From Odontocerum albicorne (Eukaryota; Arthropoda; Insecta; Trichoptera; Odontoceridae), in contig OX463859.1 in assembly GCA_949825065.1 (NCBI GenBank), forward strand, positions 8,527,850 to 8,591,849: a stretch of DNA of 64,000 nucleotides, written 5' to 3'. The notes below the pieces were generated by a model that worked only from the letters and a program-made list of their open reading frames with translations, was not told the DNA's origin and made no database searches. Below, one piece after another: positions 34,086-45,553 of this stretch; within the stretch, counting starts at the first letter, position 1; every line of letters begins with the position of its first letter. Made by a program: the position numbers and the translations under genes.

Positions 34086-34889
34086 ATTATTTCTCAATTT
34101 GTACCTAATTTAATACTTTCTATTATAACTTTTTGAAAAAAGATTTATTCGGAAATTTGAAATTCAATAATTTTCTAAGATGATTAAAAAAAAGTCAATT
34201 GTTTTTTTTCTTTTTTGAATCCTGTTGTTTGTGACTTGTTTATACTATTTTTTACATTATTTTTGCACCAGAGATTTTTATTTAAAAACTAATGGAATTT
34301 ACAAGTAATGATGGTTCAGGTAATTAAAATTTTATAGCGTGATAATTATTATCAAAAAATCCTCATTTATTATACATCTGCTATCTTTTAAACGGAATCA
34401 GTTGAACCTTGTCTATCCATGCCAACCGAGATTGAACCAGGTTAAGATCTTTGAATTCCCTAAGCACTTAAAAGATTTTGATGCCTCCATGATATTTGGT
34501 GCTTGGTCTGAACGGGACATCCAACATGACCAAGACTGAATGATCACAGTCAGTAATGTAAAGTGTTTCTTTCCAGATTTTCCTTTCTTCCCCACCATCC
34601 CTTCCTTTTTCCTATCTTCCACCCCATCCCTTCCTTTTTCCTTCAATTGATGATATCTTACTTTTATTTTTATCATAATATAAATAGGCCAAAACCCATA
34701 CGATGGTTGTCGTCAAAGAAAAAATACGAGAATTGAATTTTGAATACAAGAGAACGAGAGAGGAGTACTTGGATTCTCTACGAAAGTAATTCGAAATTTG
34801 AATCGCGGTGGGTCCGTGATATTGAACGAATTTTAAATACCTAGCTAACAATTTTTGAATGATGTAAAAGGGGACGATGTATAAATGAT

Positions 34890-34960
34890 ATATATAAACA
34901 AATTTTACATTTATGAATATATATTTTCATAAATGTAGAATTTGTTTTACTTCCGTGAAT
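34890..34960. repeat. Short hairpin
   Basis: ACAAATTTTACATTTATGAA and TTCATAAATGTAGAATTTGT are near-perfect inverted repeats about 8 bases apart. Probably a small MITE remnant. Confidence 0.6.
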
Positions 34961-35540
34961 ATTTCACGGGTCGCAACTAGTTATGTATATTGTTCATGAA
35001 TTTTATGACCATCTAACTCCATTTATTTACTTTTGTCTAAATAATAAACCTTCGCTGGGTTCTTGTTGGTTATATAACATATCAGCAAACATTGGAAGAC
35101 ATTTTTTGAAAGATACTGAAGGAAGTTACTTAACTACACTATATCATATAAATAGATTCCAACTTAATCACTGTTATACTGTGTCCTGCTTATGAGTTGA
35201 CCATTACATGCTCATGACACAGTTTGGACGATTGGGTGATCAATTACTTCTAAACGAGTATGGCCGTACGGCGAGCAAATTTTTACCTCAAGAGAGTTTG
35301 AACATACACGGTACGTCCGTTGGTTGGTTTTCAACCAATGGTTTCGAACAATTGACTCACCTTATCTATTCAATTATTTTGTATATGGCGGACGCAATTA
35401 CGTTTTTTATTTGTAAAAAATATTTGCTAGTAGAACACTAACAATTTGGTAAAAAAAAACAAATTTCAGATAATTTTTAAATTTAAAAAAAACTTACTCC
35501 TCCATACATATTTTACTTACAAAATCTCACTCATTTAGAG

Positions 35541-36722
35541 GTTAATGTTATGTTAGCAAGCATGTGGTATGACTACAGTCAAGTGAGAGAACCCCTCCTT
35601 GAGAAGATTGGGTGATCATTAATGATGTTATGTTAGCAAGCATGTGGTATGACTGCAGTCAAGTGAGAATCCCTCCTTGAGAATATTGGGTGATCATTGA
35701 TGTTATGTTAGCAAGCATGTGGTATGGCTGCAGTCAAGTGAGAGAACCCCTCCTTGAGAAGATTGGGTGATCATTAATGATGTTATGTTAGCAAGCATGT
35801 GGTATGACTGCAGTCAAGTGAGAATCCCTCCTTGAGAAGATTGGGTGATCATTGATGTTATGTTAGCAAGCATGTGGTATGGCTGCAGTCAAGTGAGAGA
35901 ACCCCTCCTTGAGAAGATTGGGTGATCATTAATGATGTTATGTTAGCAAGCATGTGGTATGACTGCAGTCAAGTGAGATAACCCCTCCTTGAGAATATTG
36001 GGTGATCATTAATGATGTTATTTTAGCAAGCATGTGGTATGACTGCAGTCAAGTGAGAGAACCCCTCCTTGAGAATATTGGGCGATCATTAATGATGTTA
36101 TGTTAGCAAGCATGTGGTATGACTGCAGTCAGGTGAGATAACCCCTCCTTGAGAATATTGGGTGATCATTAATGATGTTATGTTAGCAAGCATGTGGTAT
36201 GACTGCAGTCAAGAGAGATAACCCTTCCTTGAGAAGATTTGGTGATCATTAATGATGTTATGTTAGCAAGCATGTGGTATGACTGCAGTCAAGTGAGATA
36301 ACCCCTCCTTGAGAATATTGGGTGATCATTAATATGTTATGTTAGCAAGCATGTGGTATGACTGCAGTCAAGTGAGAGAACCCCTCCTTGAGAAGATTGG
36401 GTAATCATTAATTATGTTATGTTAGCAAGCATGTGGTATGACTGCAGTCAAGTGAGAGAACCCCTCCTTGAGAATATTGGGTGATCATTCATGATGTTAT
36501 GTTAGCAAGCATGTGGTATGACTGCAGTCAAGTGAGAGAACCCCTCCTTGAGAAGATTGGGTAATCATTAATGATGTTATGTTAGCAAGCATGTGGTATG
36601 ACTGCAGTCAAGTGAGAGAACCCCTCCTTGAGAATATTGGGTGATAATTCATGATGTTATGTTAGCAAGCATGTGGTATGACTGCAGTCAAGTGAGAAAA
36701 CCCCTTCTTGAGAAGATTTGAT
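35541..36722. repeat. 15-copy ~80-bp tandem array (minisatellite)
   Basis: Units start (at GTTATGTTAGC) at 35547, 35627, 35702, 35782, 35857, 35937, then every 79-80 bases to 36656. Most are 80 bp; two early units are 75 bp and alternate with 80-bp units, giving a 155-bp dimer. Each unit holds the perfect palindrome TGACTGCAGTCA (a few copies have GG or TA variants) and usually TCATTAATGA. No spacer-like unique sequence, so not CRISPR-like. Confidence 0.97.
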
Positions 36723-36869
36723 TACTATCAGCCTATGGGAATAATTTTTTTTAATAAAGAAATCAAATATAAGTTTGGTATACAACTTCTCACTATAAGA
36801 ATTGTATTTTGTGAAATAAGACTTTTGTTTGTAAATTTCTCCAAATGCTTGCCTAAAACAATTTAATAT

Positions 36870-37050
36870 AATACATCTCGAAAATCAATAAAATACATTT
36901 AAAAAATGTGTACATGGAGGATGCAAATCGAGAAAAATGTGACTGCATCAAAAGGATCAGATTTTGATAGAATAGTAAGGTGAGAAGTATGAACAATAAA
37001 AGGAGAGGAGGCAATCTGGTCTTTCTGCCTACCCCACAAAAGCATGGCAA
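36870..37050 (+). mobile_element. Non-LTR 3'-end relic
   Basis: ACATGGAGGATGCAAATCGA and TTCTGCCTACCCC match the tail of the 27350 and 56390 relics. It lies directly left of the first plus-strand exon. Confidence 0.5.
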
Positions 37051-37081
37051 GTATTTAAAAAAATTCCTTTTATTATTTCAG

Positions 37082-37149
37082 GTACTTCTTCTGAAAGACA
37101 CAAGCTCAAACGTAATATAAAGTCGGTCAATCGAATGATCGCAGACATG
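37082..37149 (+). CDS. Putative exon 1 of plus-strand gene
   Basis: Acceptor TTATTTCAG after a T-rich tract, donor ATG|GTGAGA. Two leading bases finish a codon from an upstream exon, then 22 codons (TSSERHKLKRNIKSVNRMIA, DM). Ends in phase 0. Confidence 0.42.
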
Positions 37150-40100
37150 GTGAGAGTAGTTTTATTTTTGCTTTGTTCGTACGTGCCATGTACTTGGTTG
37201 AGTTTCTCAGCTGTGTACTTCATTTGGCCTGTTTAGCATGTTTTATTGAATAACTTGTTTCAGTCATCCTTTCATTCATTCATTTTCGTGTCTAGATCAT
37301 AAATTATTAATAATGCCACGTGTTTCCAGTAGGAGACAACAGACACTGTCCTATCGTTTGCATAATGCTTAATCAGGTCTTGCCCGAGCATATAGTCCCA
37401 GTATTCAGACAAGTTAGCATGTGCAGTGAGTCCTATTATAGCCCCACAATTAAATAATCCGTCTCTTCATGTTAACCTTTCATCTTATTCCCCTCTACTC
37501 GAAGCCCATTCAGGGCTAATCAAGAAGATTTTAACCCCCCTTTAAAAAATATATTTAATACAGATTTTAACTTATTTGTGTAATCAGTTAAACTATGTTT
37601 GCTTTATGATTTTCTAGTCTTTTTCCAAAGTTAGAATTCATTAAAATTCATTTGACGCTCCCATTTAAATATAAAAAATTTGGGAATAGCAAAAAGGGGC
37701 AAATCTTTGTCAAATTCCTGGGTCTATTTTATTAGTTAATTTGCCACTGACTTTGTTCATCAACTTCAAGCAAATCTTTGAGGCACATTCTATTTGTTGG
37801 ATATCACAGCCGACATTTCTAAGATTGGATATTCTGAATTACTTTTATATAATATTTAATCCTTAATAAACCAAAAAGTGAGACTATACATCGGAAATTC
37901 TAGGATGAGTCCTGTGATAGTTCACAAATTTGCCCCAATACAACCTTGTAATGACATTCAGGAATTGTAATTATTTTATCAACTTTAATATAAGCCTCGA
38001 TTCTAATAAATAGCAAGTTACTTAGGTAAATATATTACAAAAAACTAACAATAATGACAAATTAATACATCTTGTTACAAATTAGCAAAAGTGTGACAGT
38101 TTGTTAAAATCAAATAATAATTGGTGACGTTTGTCAAAAGTCACTGCGTTAGTCTGCATTGGCTAGGGATGGGGTATTCGATAATTGAATTTTCGATTTT
38201 TTTATACCTGAAATGAAATGTTCATAATTAGTATTAATTTATTGTGGATCTTGGCCTATTTAAAGATAGATACAAATCATACAATGCATTAGAAAGTCAG
38301 TATAATGAAAATTAGGAATTAAAACGTCAGTTTAGAGAAGAACAATTTTTCGATTTATAAAAAAAACTATTCGATTTGTAAAAAAAAAACGATTTTACCC
38401 CATCCCTTTGAGAACCATCCTAGAATTTCTGAACTATAGTGTTCTTTTAACATATGCCGAATTTAGAAAACCGCTTATTGTATTATATTTACGTTTACTA
38501 ACTACCTGTCATCGAAATCTAAGGCTAACTTCATGATGCTCCTTCAGTTATGACAAATTTAAGCACAGATACGCTGACCAGGAACATTCAGACTCATCAA
38601 GTCATTCTTCACATTTGATCCAAGAATAGAATGTCTGTAGGGTTTTCTAAATTTTGGCATTCTCTTGAGGGTTAGTGTGATTGTTCTAAATCACAATGTG
38701 TTTGGCTCAAACTAGTCTTCTTGACTTCATTACAGAAGGTTTCCCTTAGTTTCTCATTTGTATATACAGTGAAGAATTCTATTTGAAAGAATATATTTTG
38801 AGCTACTATTATATCAGTCAATGGGGAACTAAAATAAATGTGCTCAAACTGAGCAGTATGAAATCTGTTAAGCTGATAGTTTACAATGGTATTTTAGTGC
38901 CACCTTTAATGTTTGAGAATGAAATGTGAAAGTAAAATAAAAATGAAAGCTGAATGAATACATGCTGTAGAAATGTATATACTAAGAAAGATATGCGATA
39001 ATAATTTATAACAGAACACAGAATGAAATAATTAGGGATGAATATAAACAAGGGACTGACTAGATAAAGAAGAGTTGTTTTGGGAAGAATGAGTAATGAA
39101 AGGTCAGCAAAACACTTCTATGGTGTAAATGTGAAAATAGGTTGTGGGAGAGGAAGACAGAGGAAAGTAAAATTGGATCAAATGAATAGAATTTTGAAAG
39201 AAGGTAACATAAGGCTTAGAGTCAGAGAAACCAATGGAGTTGTATGATAAGACTTGCTCGAAAGATGTACATTATGATAGAAAAGTCTAATGCTCTGTCC
39301 ATCTACCCTGACAATATGTTATATTTTATATTTAATGTACAGGGGTATTGGTGTCGGATTCCAAATGAACAATGGAAGGGTCATGGAGCATGTAGTAGGA
39401 TTGGTCGGTGTATAGTGCCTCGGGGGCTACGCTCACTTACATGCACGTCTACCATCTCTGCATGCCCTCTGTCTGCCAGAAGAAGAAATACTGTTAAGGT
39501 ATCCACTAATTTCATACTTCAATATTTGTCATATGGATCCATTACCTGATATCGAGACTATTTATCATATATTATAAGGTAAATCTCTTTGTTCTTGGTC
39601 AATTCTTCATAACTGAAGTTCTTGATCTCTCCAGTCCACCTGCCCAACTCTGACCACAATGATTCACCACCTCTCCCTATATTGCATCTCTGAGTGCTGC
39701 TGTCACAGAGTACCCTATTGCGTCATCCAAAGTATTGTCAGCATGCATCTCTAGCTCCACATCTCAAATGCATTCATTTTTTTGTATCATCTCTGCTCCG
39801 TATAAGAAAATGTAGAAGATCAGGGAATGATATGTATTTTTTGGTTGCAATTGAAATATTTCGATCCTTCCATATTCACTGCAGTTTTGCCATTGATTGC
39901 CATGACTGTTATTTACTATTACAGTTTTTCCCTGAATTTCAGGTTTGCAATTCCCATCATCTGTCATGTAATATCCTTGATATATAAATTCCTTTACTCC
40001 CTCAAAATCCTGGAGAGTATTGGTTGTCGAGAGCTGATTTCCTCGGTCAATAATCAAAACTTTTGTTTTCGATTTGTTTAGTTTATCAAGACCAAGTTTC

Positions 40101-41670
40101 TACCTTTCAAATTACACAGACTGGACAAGATTTATCATTTCCTTAAAGAGCCTACAATGGCCGTAGTAACATCTGCAAATATGAGATTTTATTTCGAGGT
40201 TTTCTTTTCTCTAAGAGCAATTTTGCCATTCCGATTTTCCAAAGTCTTCCGTTTGATATATTCTCCATAGATGTTGAATATATGTTATGTAAGATTATGC
40301 ATCCTTGTTGAACTCCTTTAGCAATTTTAAAGCTGTAAAAATATTACTGTTTATTTATATTTTTATTCTGTTTGATTGATTTTTGATCATTGGTCAACAT
40401 ATTGCACAAATAAGATTATCAATACAAACATTTTGTTGATCCTTCCAAACTTCTTCTTAGCCCATGTATAAACTGCTAAAAGTAAAAATATATAGTGTTT
40501 TGCCACATCTCATATACTTCTCTTCAATATAGTCAAGTGTTTTATTTTAAAAAGAAATATTTCATAAAATTTGTAAGTGTATTCAAATTTGACTTGTGCT
40601 AAATTTTGTTGTATACATAGTGAGTTTTTAATATTTAATGCTGGCATTACTTGGGAGGGAGTATAGCTGCTTGGTGTTGACTAAGCTAGGTATATGGAGT
40701 TCATGGACTTCACATGCGTCACATGGGAAGTAAAAGGGATTATAGAAGTAGTTTTTTTTAGATAATTTGATATAGTGCTGTTTTCCAATCATTACAATCA
40801 CCTCAAGAGTGCTTCCTAATTCGCTCAACAGAAAATAAGGGAAGTTGAGAGACACCAATGTCGTAAACATGAGTGCCATCTGGTTATCTAGCATATATGT
40901 TAAGCTACGAATATAAATAGATATGTAAAATGGTTTAAGAGTAAAACTAATCAGGGAGTGAACCAACAGGAACAGAACCCTGGGGGACCCTGCTTGCTTA
41001 GCATGAATGCTAACAGTTAGACTACAGCAACTGACTAAAATACTCCTTTTAGTATTTTGACAGTTAATAATTTTTACATAACACAAACAAAATTCAAAAT
41101 GCGATACTGAATACAGAAATACAAGATTGTAAACGTTCCAAAACACAAGATACAACATTAAAACATATAATTATCAAAATATTTACATTATTAAAATAAT
41201 CTGCTATAAAAAAGTTATATATATGTTCTACACACAAAAACCTAGGCCCAGAACGCCCAGAGCCTTAGGCCATGCAAGATAAAAAAAAAAATATGATGTA
41301 CTTCATTAACATACGAGTATTTTAATATAACATATCAGTTATAAAATTTTGTCAAACTTGAATAATCTTTCTATTACAGAACTCTAAGAGATATCGAAAG
41401 TCACAGAGGAGATTACCTGAGCACAATGAACCTCAGCAATACCAAAATCAAGCGGCCTCGATTATTGGCCCAGAATCATCCGGAGTGGATCTTCATAGAT
41501 CCGAAAAAAGAATGTATCTTTTAAGATCTGAATCAATATATAATTATGGAACAAATCCTGAAGATTCTGGAAATTCATCTATTAAGGAAGATGTCAGGAT
41601 GCTCACAACCAAGGATAATGCTCACTCTTGCATTTGTCAAGACTCAGAGACAAGAGCCAACTCAGACTAA
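37082..41670 (+). CDS. Unrecognised plus-strand gene, 5'-partial, three 3' exons
   Basis: Three exons with AG/GT borders splice in one frame: 37082-37149, 39343-39498, 41380-41670. Together they give about 170 residues ending in TAA, followed by AATAAA at 41715. The first part has a dibasic stretch (ERHKLKRNIKSVNRMIAD). The middle exon is Cys-rich (five Cys in 52 residues: YWC, GAC, GRC, LTC, SAC). The last part is hydrophilic, rich in Ser, Glu, Asn and Arg, without domains or membrane segments. Upstream exons were not found and may lie further left, even inside the Oga locus. The Cys-rich, dibasic layout could suit a secreted protein, but no signal peptide is visible and I recognise no family. 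The real alternative is chance splice sites; the shared phase, the open 97-codon last exon and the poly(A) signal argue against that. Confidence 0.5.
37310..37450 (-). mobile_element. Retrotransposon 3'-end relic
   Basis: Diverged copy of 8030-8165: TAATGCCACGTGTTTCCAG, CAGACAAGTTAGCATGTGCA and TATAGCCCCACAAT are shared. Confidence 0.6.
37883..38440. mobile_element. 558-bp MITE, family M1
   Basis: TIRs ATCGGAAATTCTAGGATGAG and ATCCTAGAATTTCTGAACTA(TAGT). Interior has AATAGCAAGTTACTTAGGTA and CTAGGGATGGGGTATTCGAT. Full relative at 62751-63292 (opposite orientation) and a foldback derivative at 54366-54586. Confidence 0.85.
38780..39245 (+). mobile_element. Non-LTR post-RT relic
   Basis: Decayed coding DNA (TGGTATTTTAGTGCCACC, AACAGAACACAGAATGAAAT, GGAAGAATGAGTAATGAAAG, GAGGAAGACAGAGGAAAG) of the RNEII...FGRMSNERSAKHFYGVNV...GRGRQRK type. 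Directly left of the Cys-rich plus-strand exon. Confidence 0.65.
39343..39498 (+). CDS. Putative Cys-rich exon 2 of plus-strand gene
   Basis: Acceptor TTAATGTACAG, donor TTAAG|GTATCC, exactly 52 codons with no stop. Encodes GYWCRIPNEQWKGHGACSRI and then GRCIVPRGLRSLTCTSTISA, CPLSARRRN. More GC-rich than the flanking repeats. Confidence 0.5.
39590..40330 (-). mobile_element. Reverse-transcriptase relic
   Basis: Minus strand reads KTKVLIIDRGNQLS, FEGVKEFIYQGYYMTDDGNC, KPEIQGK and FLYGAEM, i.e. the KTK...YLGxxIxxDGxxxxEI and LYGxExW region that follows the RT active site, with stops. Confidence 0.65.
40930..41035 (-). mobile_element. tRNA-like SINE head, third type
   Basis: Minus strand has TGTAGTCTAACTGTTAGCAT (A-box-like) and GGGTTCTGTTCC (B-box-like) with tRNA spacing. 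Degenerate, and adjoined by unrelated AT-rich sequence, so SINE rather than functional tRNA. Confidence 0.5.
41380..41670 (+). CDS. Putative terminal exon of plus-strand gene
   Basis: Acceptor CTATTACAG, then 96 sense codons and TAA. Starts NSKRYRKSQRRLPEHNEPQQ and ends CQDSETRANSD. Composition is protein-like, with no repeat similarity seen in the window. Confidence 0.58.
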   Translation, partial: NSKRYRKSQRRLPEHNEPQQYQNQAASIIGPESSGVDLHRSEKRMYLLRSESIYNYGTNPEDSGNSSIKEDVRMLTTKDNAHSCICQDSETRANSD

Positions 41671-41714
41671 ATGCAACGATGTAAATATGTAAAGATCAAC
41701 TACAATATTTCTGA

Positions 41715-41720
41715 AATAAA
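41715..41720 (+). promoter_or_regulatory. Poly(A) signal AATAAA
   Basis: Canonical AATAAA 45 bases after the stop of the plus-strand terminal exon. It supports that exon being the true 3' end of a transcript. Confidence 0.55.
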
Positions 41721-42327
41721 AATTAGACTTATCTCGCATTAAATTGCCTTATTTTGGAATACATTATTCTATTATTTTTTAATAACTTCATTTAAAGATA
41801 CATTTGTGATTTCTCAAAATTTATCCTTTTGGCTGTAAACTACCTCGCAAATAAAGATTATTGCCTTAATTGCGTTAGTTATTTCTGGGTTGATAGGGTT
41901 CAAGTTCCCAAAGCTTACTTATTTCTTATGATATTGGACTTCTAGGGCCGGATTAACACCTTAAGAGGCCCTAGTATTTTGATGCCCCGACGATTGAACG
42001 GGACATCCGACATGACCAAGACAAAAACGATCACCTGCGCCTTGGTGGACCGTGTGACAGTTTACCAGTTACCAGATTCTAAACTTATTGTATTATCAAG
42101 ATTAATGTGTACCATTAACCTCTATTATTAGTATTTTATTATTATATACATATTGTATGTGTATGTATGTAATTTATTTATTTATTGTAGATTTTTTTGT
42201 GGAACCTAGTTTAGCTGCATCATTTGCAGTTTTACACCATATGGTCCATGGTAAATATGGCAATGGAAAATTTCTGAGGTGCCCCCCTTTCCTTGATACC
42301 CTAAGCGGGTGTTTTTTTTTTCATTAA

Positions 42328-43069
42328 CACGTTCCGTGCCGCAGTACATTTTGAGAAAATAAGTACCTGCGCCACTAAACAAATTATAGTTTATAATATG
42401 TATACATATATAGGCTTCATAAATAATGATTTATTTTTGAAAATAAACTGATTTTAGGTGATATTGTGAGCGTAGGTCACCAGTGACCTACGCGGCGTCC
42501 TACGGTAATACATGTATATACAACATAAACTTTTGTAGTCGAAACAAATTGTAGCGAATTTATTACTTATTATATTTTTTATTTATTTATGTAATATGCT
42601 ATAGTGTTACGCCATAACATAATAATCTCTTATGATTACTGAGACAATAGCTCCAAAAAAAGGGTCACAATGTTGCATAGACAATGCACCCTCATAAATT
42701 TCCAGAGTGTGACAAATGGATGGTCCCATTCATTATGTTATCCCTGGAATCTCTTCTATACCCCCTAGCCTAATTGTAGAGGCTAGTTTATCCTTGAAAA
42801 AAATAAACCGTAATAGCTTGCTCATGTACACCTGGAGGTTTATTAAAAATAATTGCATTTTCAAACAAAATTTTGGAAGTTTTTATGTGCATTATATTCA
42901 GGGGCGCCGTATAGGTCACATTCAATGTTAAAATTCCTAGTAAATGTGACCGCTGGCGCACTGGGACTGTTTATAAAAAAAAAAACACGTAGGTCACCGG
43001 TGACCTATGTGGCGCCCTGGTCAAAAACATGGTAGGTCACCGGTGACGACCTACGCGGCGCGGAACGTG
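42328..43069. mobile_element. piggyBac-like non-autonomous element with TTAA duplication
   Basis: TTAA at 42324-42327 and 43070-43073 flank TIRs CACGTTCCGTGCCGC / GCGGCGCGGAACGTG. Inside near the ends are palindromes GTAGGTCACCAGTGACCTAC (42476) and GTAGGTCACCGGTGACCTAT (42991), plus a third copy at 43032, probably subterminal transposase-binding repeats. 742 bp, no transposase frame. Confidence 0.88.
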
Positions 43070-43073
43070 TTAA

Positions 43074-44049
43074 TAGTAAATCAAGCCCTGATTATCAGGT
43101 GTGTTTAAATCAAACTAATATTTTTCTTCAGGCCTGAAAAGGAAAGATAATCAACTGGTGCAGGAATCGGTGGACTTACAATAAAATTTGGTTAAATATG
43201 AGGCATATTTTTTAAGTAAGGTCAGTTTTTAAATTAAAATAAAATAATGAAAGACACGAATTATTAATTATAAGCAAAATACATTTACATAAACATTGCA
43301 AAGTTGCCCGAGTATATCAGCAGTTTTTTGCAAATAAAAACTGGATCATGGCACGAATCTCACAGTTATCGAGATCATTTATTGTTACACATAATTTTAA
43401 TTTCTCACGTGCGGCATCAAACACAAGTTTGAAATACATTCAGATAATAAAACATTCCACGCTGTTGTTTCTTATCGTCATACTTTCCTAATATATTAAA
43501 CAAAAGTTGTAGAAATGAGTACTTTTATGTGTTAAATATTCTTTTTCCTTTGCTTTTTTCATATTTTTTTTCATTTTATTCATCAACGATCAGCCATATG
43601 TATATAATTTTAATTTTTAGTAGATATATTGAATGAATAATTTGTTTCCCAATTAATTTATCCTCCCAATCTTATTTACAAAACTGAATTTTTATAAAAC
43701 AAGCATTAAGTTATTTCATAATTAACATGGAAAGCGAGGAAGAAGTAGACTGAGGAAAAAGCGTAAGGAAATAGTTGGAGAAATTTTTATTGAGAGTAAG
43801 TTAAGAAGCATGAGAAACAGAACAAGACTGACAGCAAGTTACTAAACAAAATAAAGATACTGCACATGTAGTCCCTCTTTCCAGCTAAACTTGAGGTTTT
43901 TCAAAATGGACCTTACTTAAAAAGGACGTCTCGTAAAAATCACATTACAATAATCTATAGAATGGGATTAAGACATTTTTCAATTGTTTAATTCACCTGC
44001 AAATAATACGTGTTTTTGATAGTCAATTGTTTAATTCACCTGCAAATAA
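43074..44049. other. AT-rich spacer
   Basis: No gene or clear element. 44009-44048 holds a ~40-bp duplication of 'TAGTCAATTGTTTAATTCACC/TGCAAATAAT' next to the mariner insertion. Confidence 0.5.
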
Positions 44050-44051
44050 TA

Positions 44052-45320
44052 TCAGGTCTGTAAATATGAAACCGGATTTTTTTATAGAAAATACACATTT
44101 ATTGTATGAAAATGGTAAAAAATATTTTATTCAAAGTATTGCTCATCGCTAGCTTCACATTTTTCCCATCTCTCTGGCAATTTGTGGATGCCACGCCAAA
44201 AAAACTGTTGCTCTTTTGAGGCAAACCCATCATCGAGCCATTTTCGTAAGAAGTGAAGCGCTGCTCAGCAAGTGCATGTCCCATCGATGCAAATAAGTAG
44301 TAATCGGATGGAGCCAAGTCTGGTGAGTAAGCCGCATCCGAAAATATTTGCCAACTAAATGCGTCAATCGTTTCCTTTACCGGTTTTGCTGTGTGCGATG
44401 GTGCATTTTCATGAAGCAAAATCACTTTGTGTTGCCTCTTTTGATATTCTGGTAGTTTTTCACGCAATGCTTGGTTCAAATCCATCATTTGTTGTCGGTA
44501 GCGTTCAATATTAACTGTTTCGCTAGGTTTTAGCAGCTCATAATAGATAACACCCGTCTGATCCCACCAAACACAGAGCATTGTCTTCCGTCCGTGGCGA
44601 TTTGGCCCTGCAGTCGATGTCACTGGTTTGCTTGGAGTTACCCGTGATCTTTTACGCTTAGGATTCTCGAAATATATCCATTTTTCATCGCCAGTCACAA
44701 TTCGATGGAGAAATGATTTTCTTTTGTACCTGGCGAGCAGCATTTCGCAAGTGGTTTTTTGGTTTTCCTGCTGTCTTTCATTCAGTTCATGTGGAACACA
44801 TTTTCCCACCTTCTGGATCTTTCCCGTGGCTTTCAAACGTATTGAGACGGCTTCTCGTGTCACATTTAATTGATCCGCGAGTTGTTGCGTTTGAGCGTCA
44901 TCCTCATCCAACAATGCTTGCAATTCGGCGTCTTCAAACTTTCTCGGTGGCCTTCCACGTTCATTTCTCACGTCAAAATCGCTACTTTTGAAATTTTTAA
45001 ACCACTCAAAGCACTGTGATTTACCAAGAGCATGCTCACCGTAAGCTTCGACAAGCATTCGATGAGATTCTGCAGCAGTTTTCTTCAAATGGTAACAGAA
45101 AATCAATGCTATCCGCAAATCGTAGTTTTCAGGCACAAAAACAGACATATTCAATGCTATGAAACATATGTAGTTGTATTAAACTTGTATTGTTGTGAGT
45201 CAAAAGTCTTTGACAAATGTAAACACAAGAAAAAGGCACCAATAACATGGTTTGACAGTCACTACATTGACAACTAGAGCCATCTATGAGCGAATTCCGG
45301 TTTCATATTTACAGACCTGG
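44052..45320 (-). mobile_element. Nearly full-length mariner transposon
   Basis: 1,269 bp with TIRs YCAGGTCTGTAAATATGAAACCGG at both ends and TA target duplication (44050-44051, 45321-45322). Length and layout are normal for mariner. A truncated relative is at 4763-5230. Confidence 0.93.
44099..45154 (-). pseudogene. Mariner transposase, mutated catalytic residue and C-terminal frameshift
   Basis: 351 residues: helix-turn-helix region (HALGKSQCFEWFKNFKSSDF), WVPHEL-like CVPHELNE linker, then the DD34D core. Motif 1 TGDEKWIYFEN is intact. Motif 2 reads LLHENAPSH, so the second catalytic Asp is Glu (codon GAA). Motif 3 YSPDLAPSDYYLF is intact, 34 residues on. After TSYEN the frame shifts; the normal ending (WRGIHKLPERWEKC) is visible in another frame at 44215-44110. 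Likely inactive. Confidence 0.92.
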
Positions 45321-45553
45321 TACATGTTTTTGATAGTCAATTCTACAAATGTACCATTAAGGATGAGACATTGGATCACAAATATTAAAGGCCACCAAAG
45401 ACATTCACTTGATTCACCATCCTCATGCTACTCATTACAAGTGGTCATTTAGGAGGGATGAAGAGAATATATGACTTCCATATATTTCCTGTTGGTAATA
45501 AAGCAAGAAGGGAAACATATTACTATCATATTGAAATGCAAACTTACAAAGTA

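Noticed and set aside
34339..34539. 66-codon plus-strand frame as exon of the cryptic gene
   Set aside because: Its GAACGGGACATCC-x-ACATGACCAAGAC segment recurs at 41998, so it is part of a dispersed repeat, and no donor in suitable phase follows.
35541..36722. CRISPR-like array
   Set aside because: Units are contiguous with no unique spacers, and the DNA is eukaryotic. It is a minisatellite.
40628..41158. 176-codon minus-strand open frame
   Set aside because: Low-complexity hydrophobic translation, overlaps a tRNA-like SINE head at 40930-41035, and shows no splice or family support.
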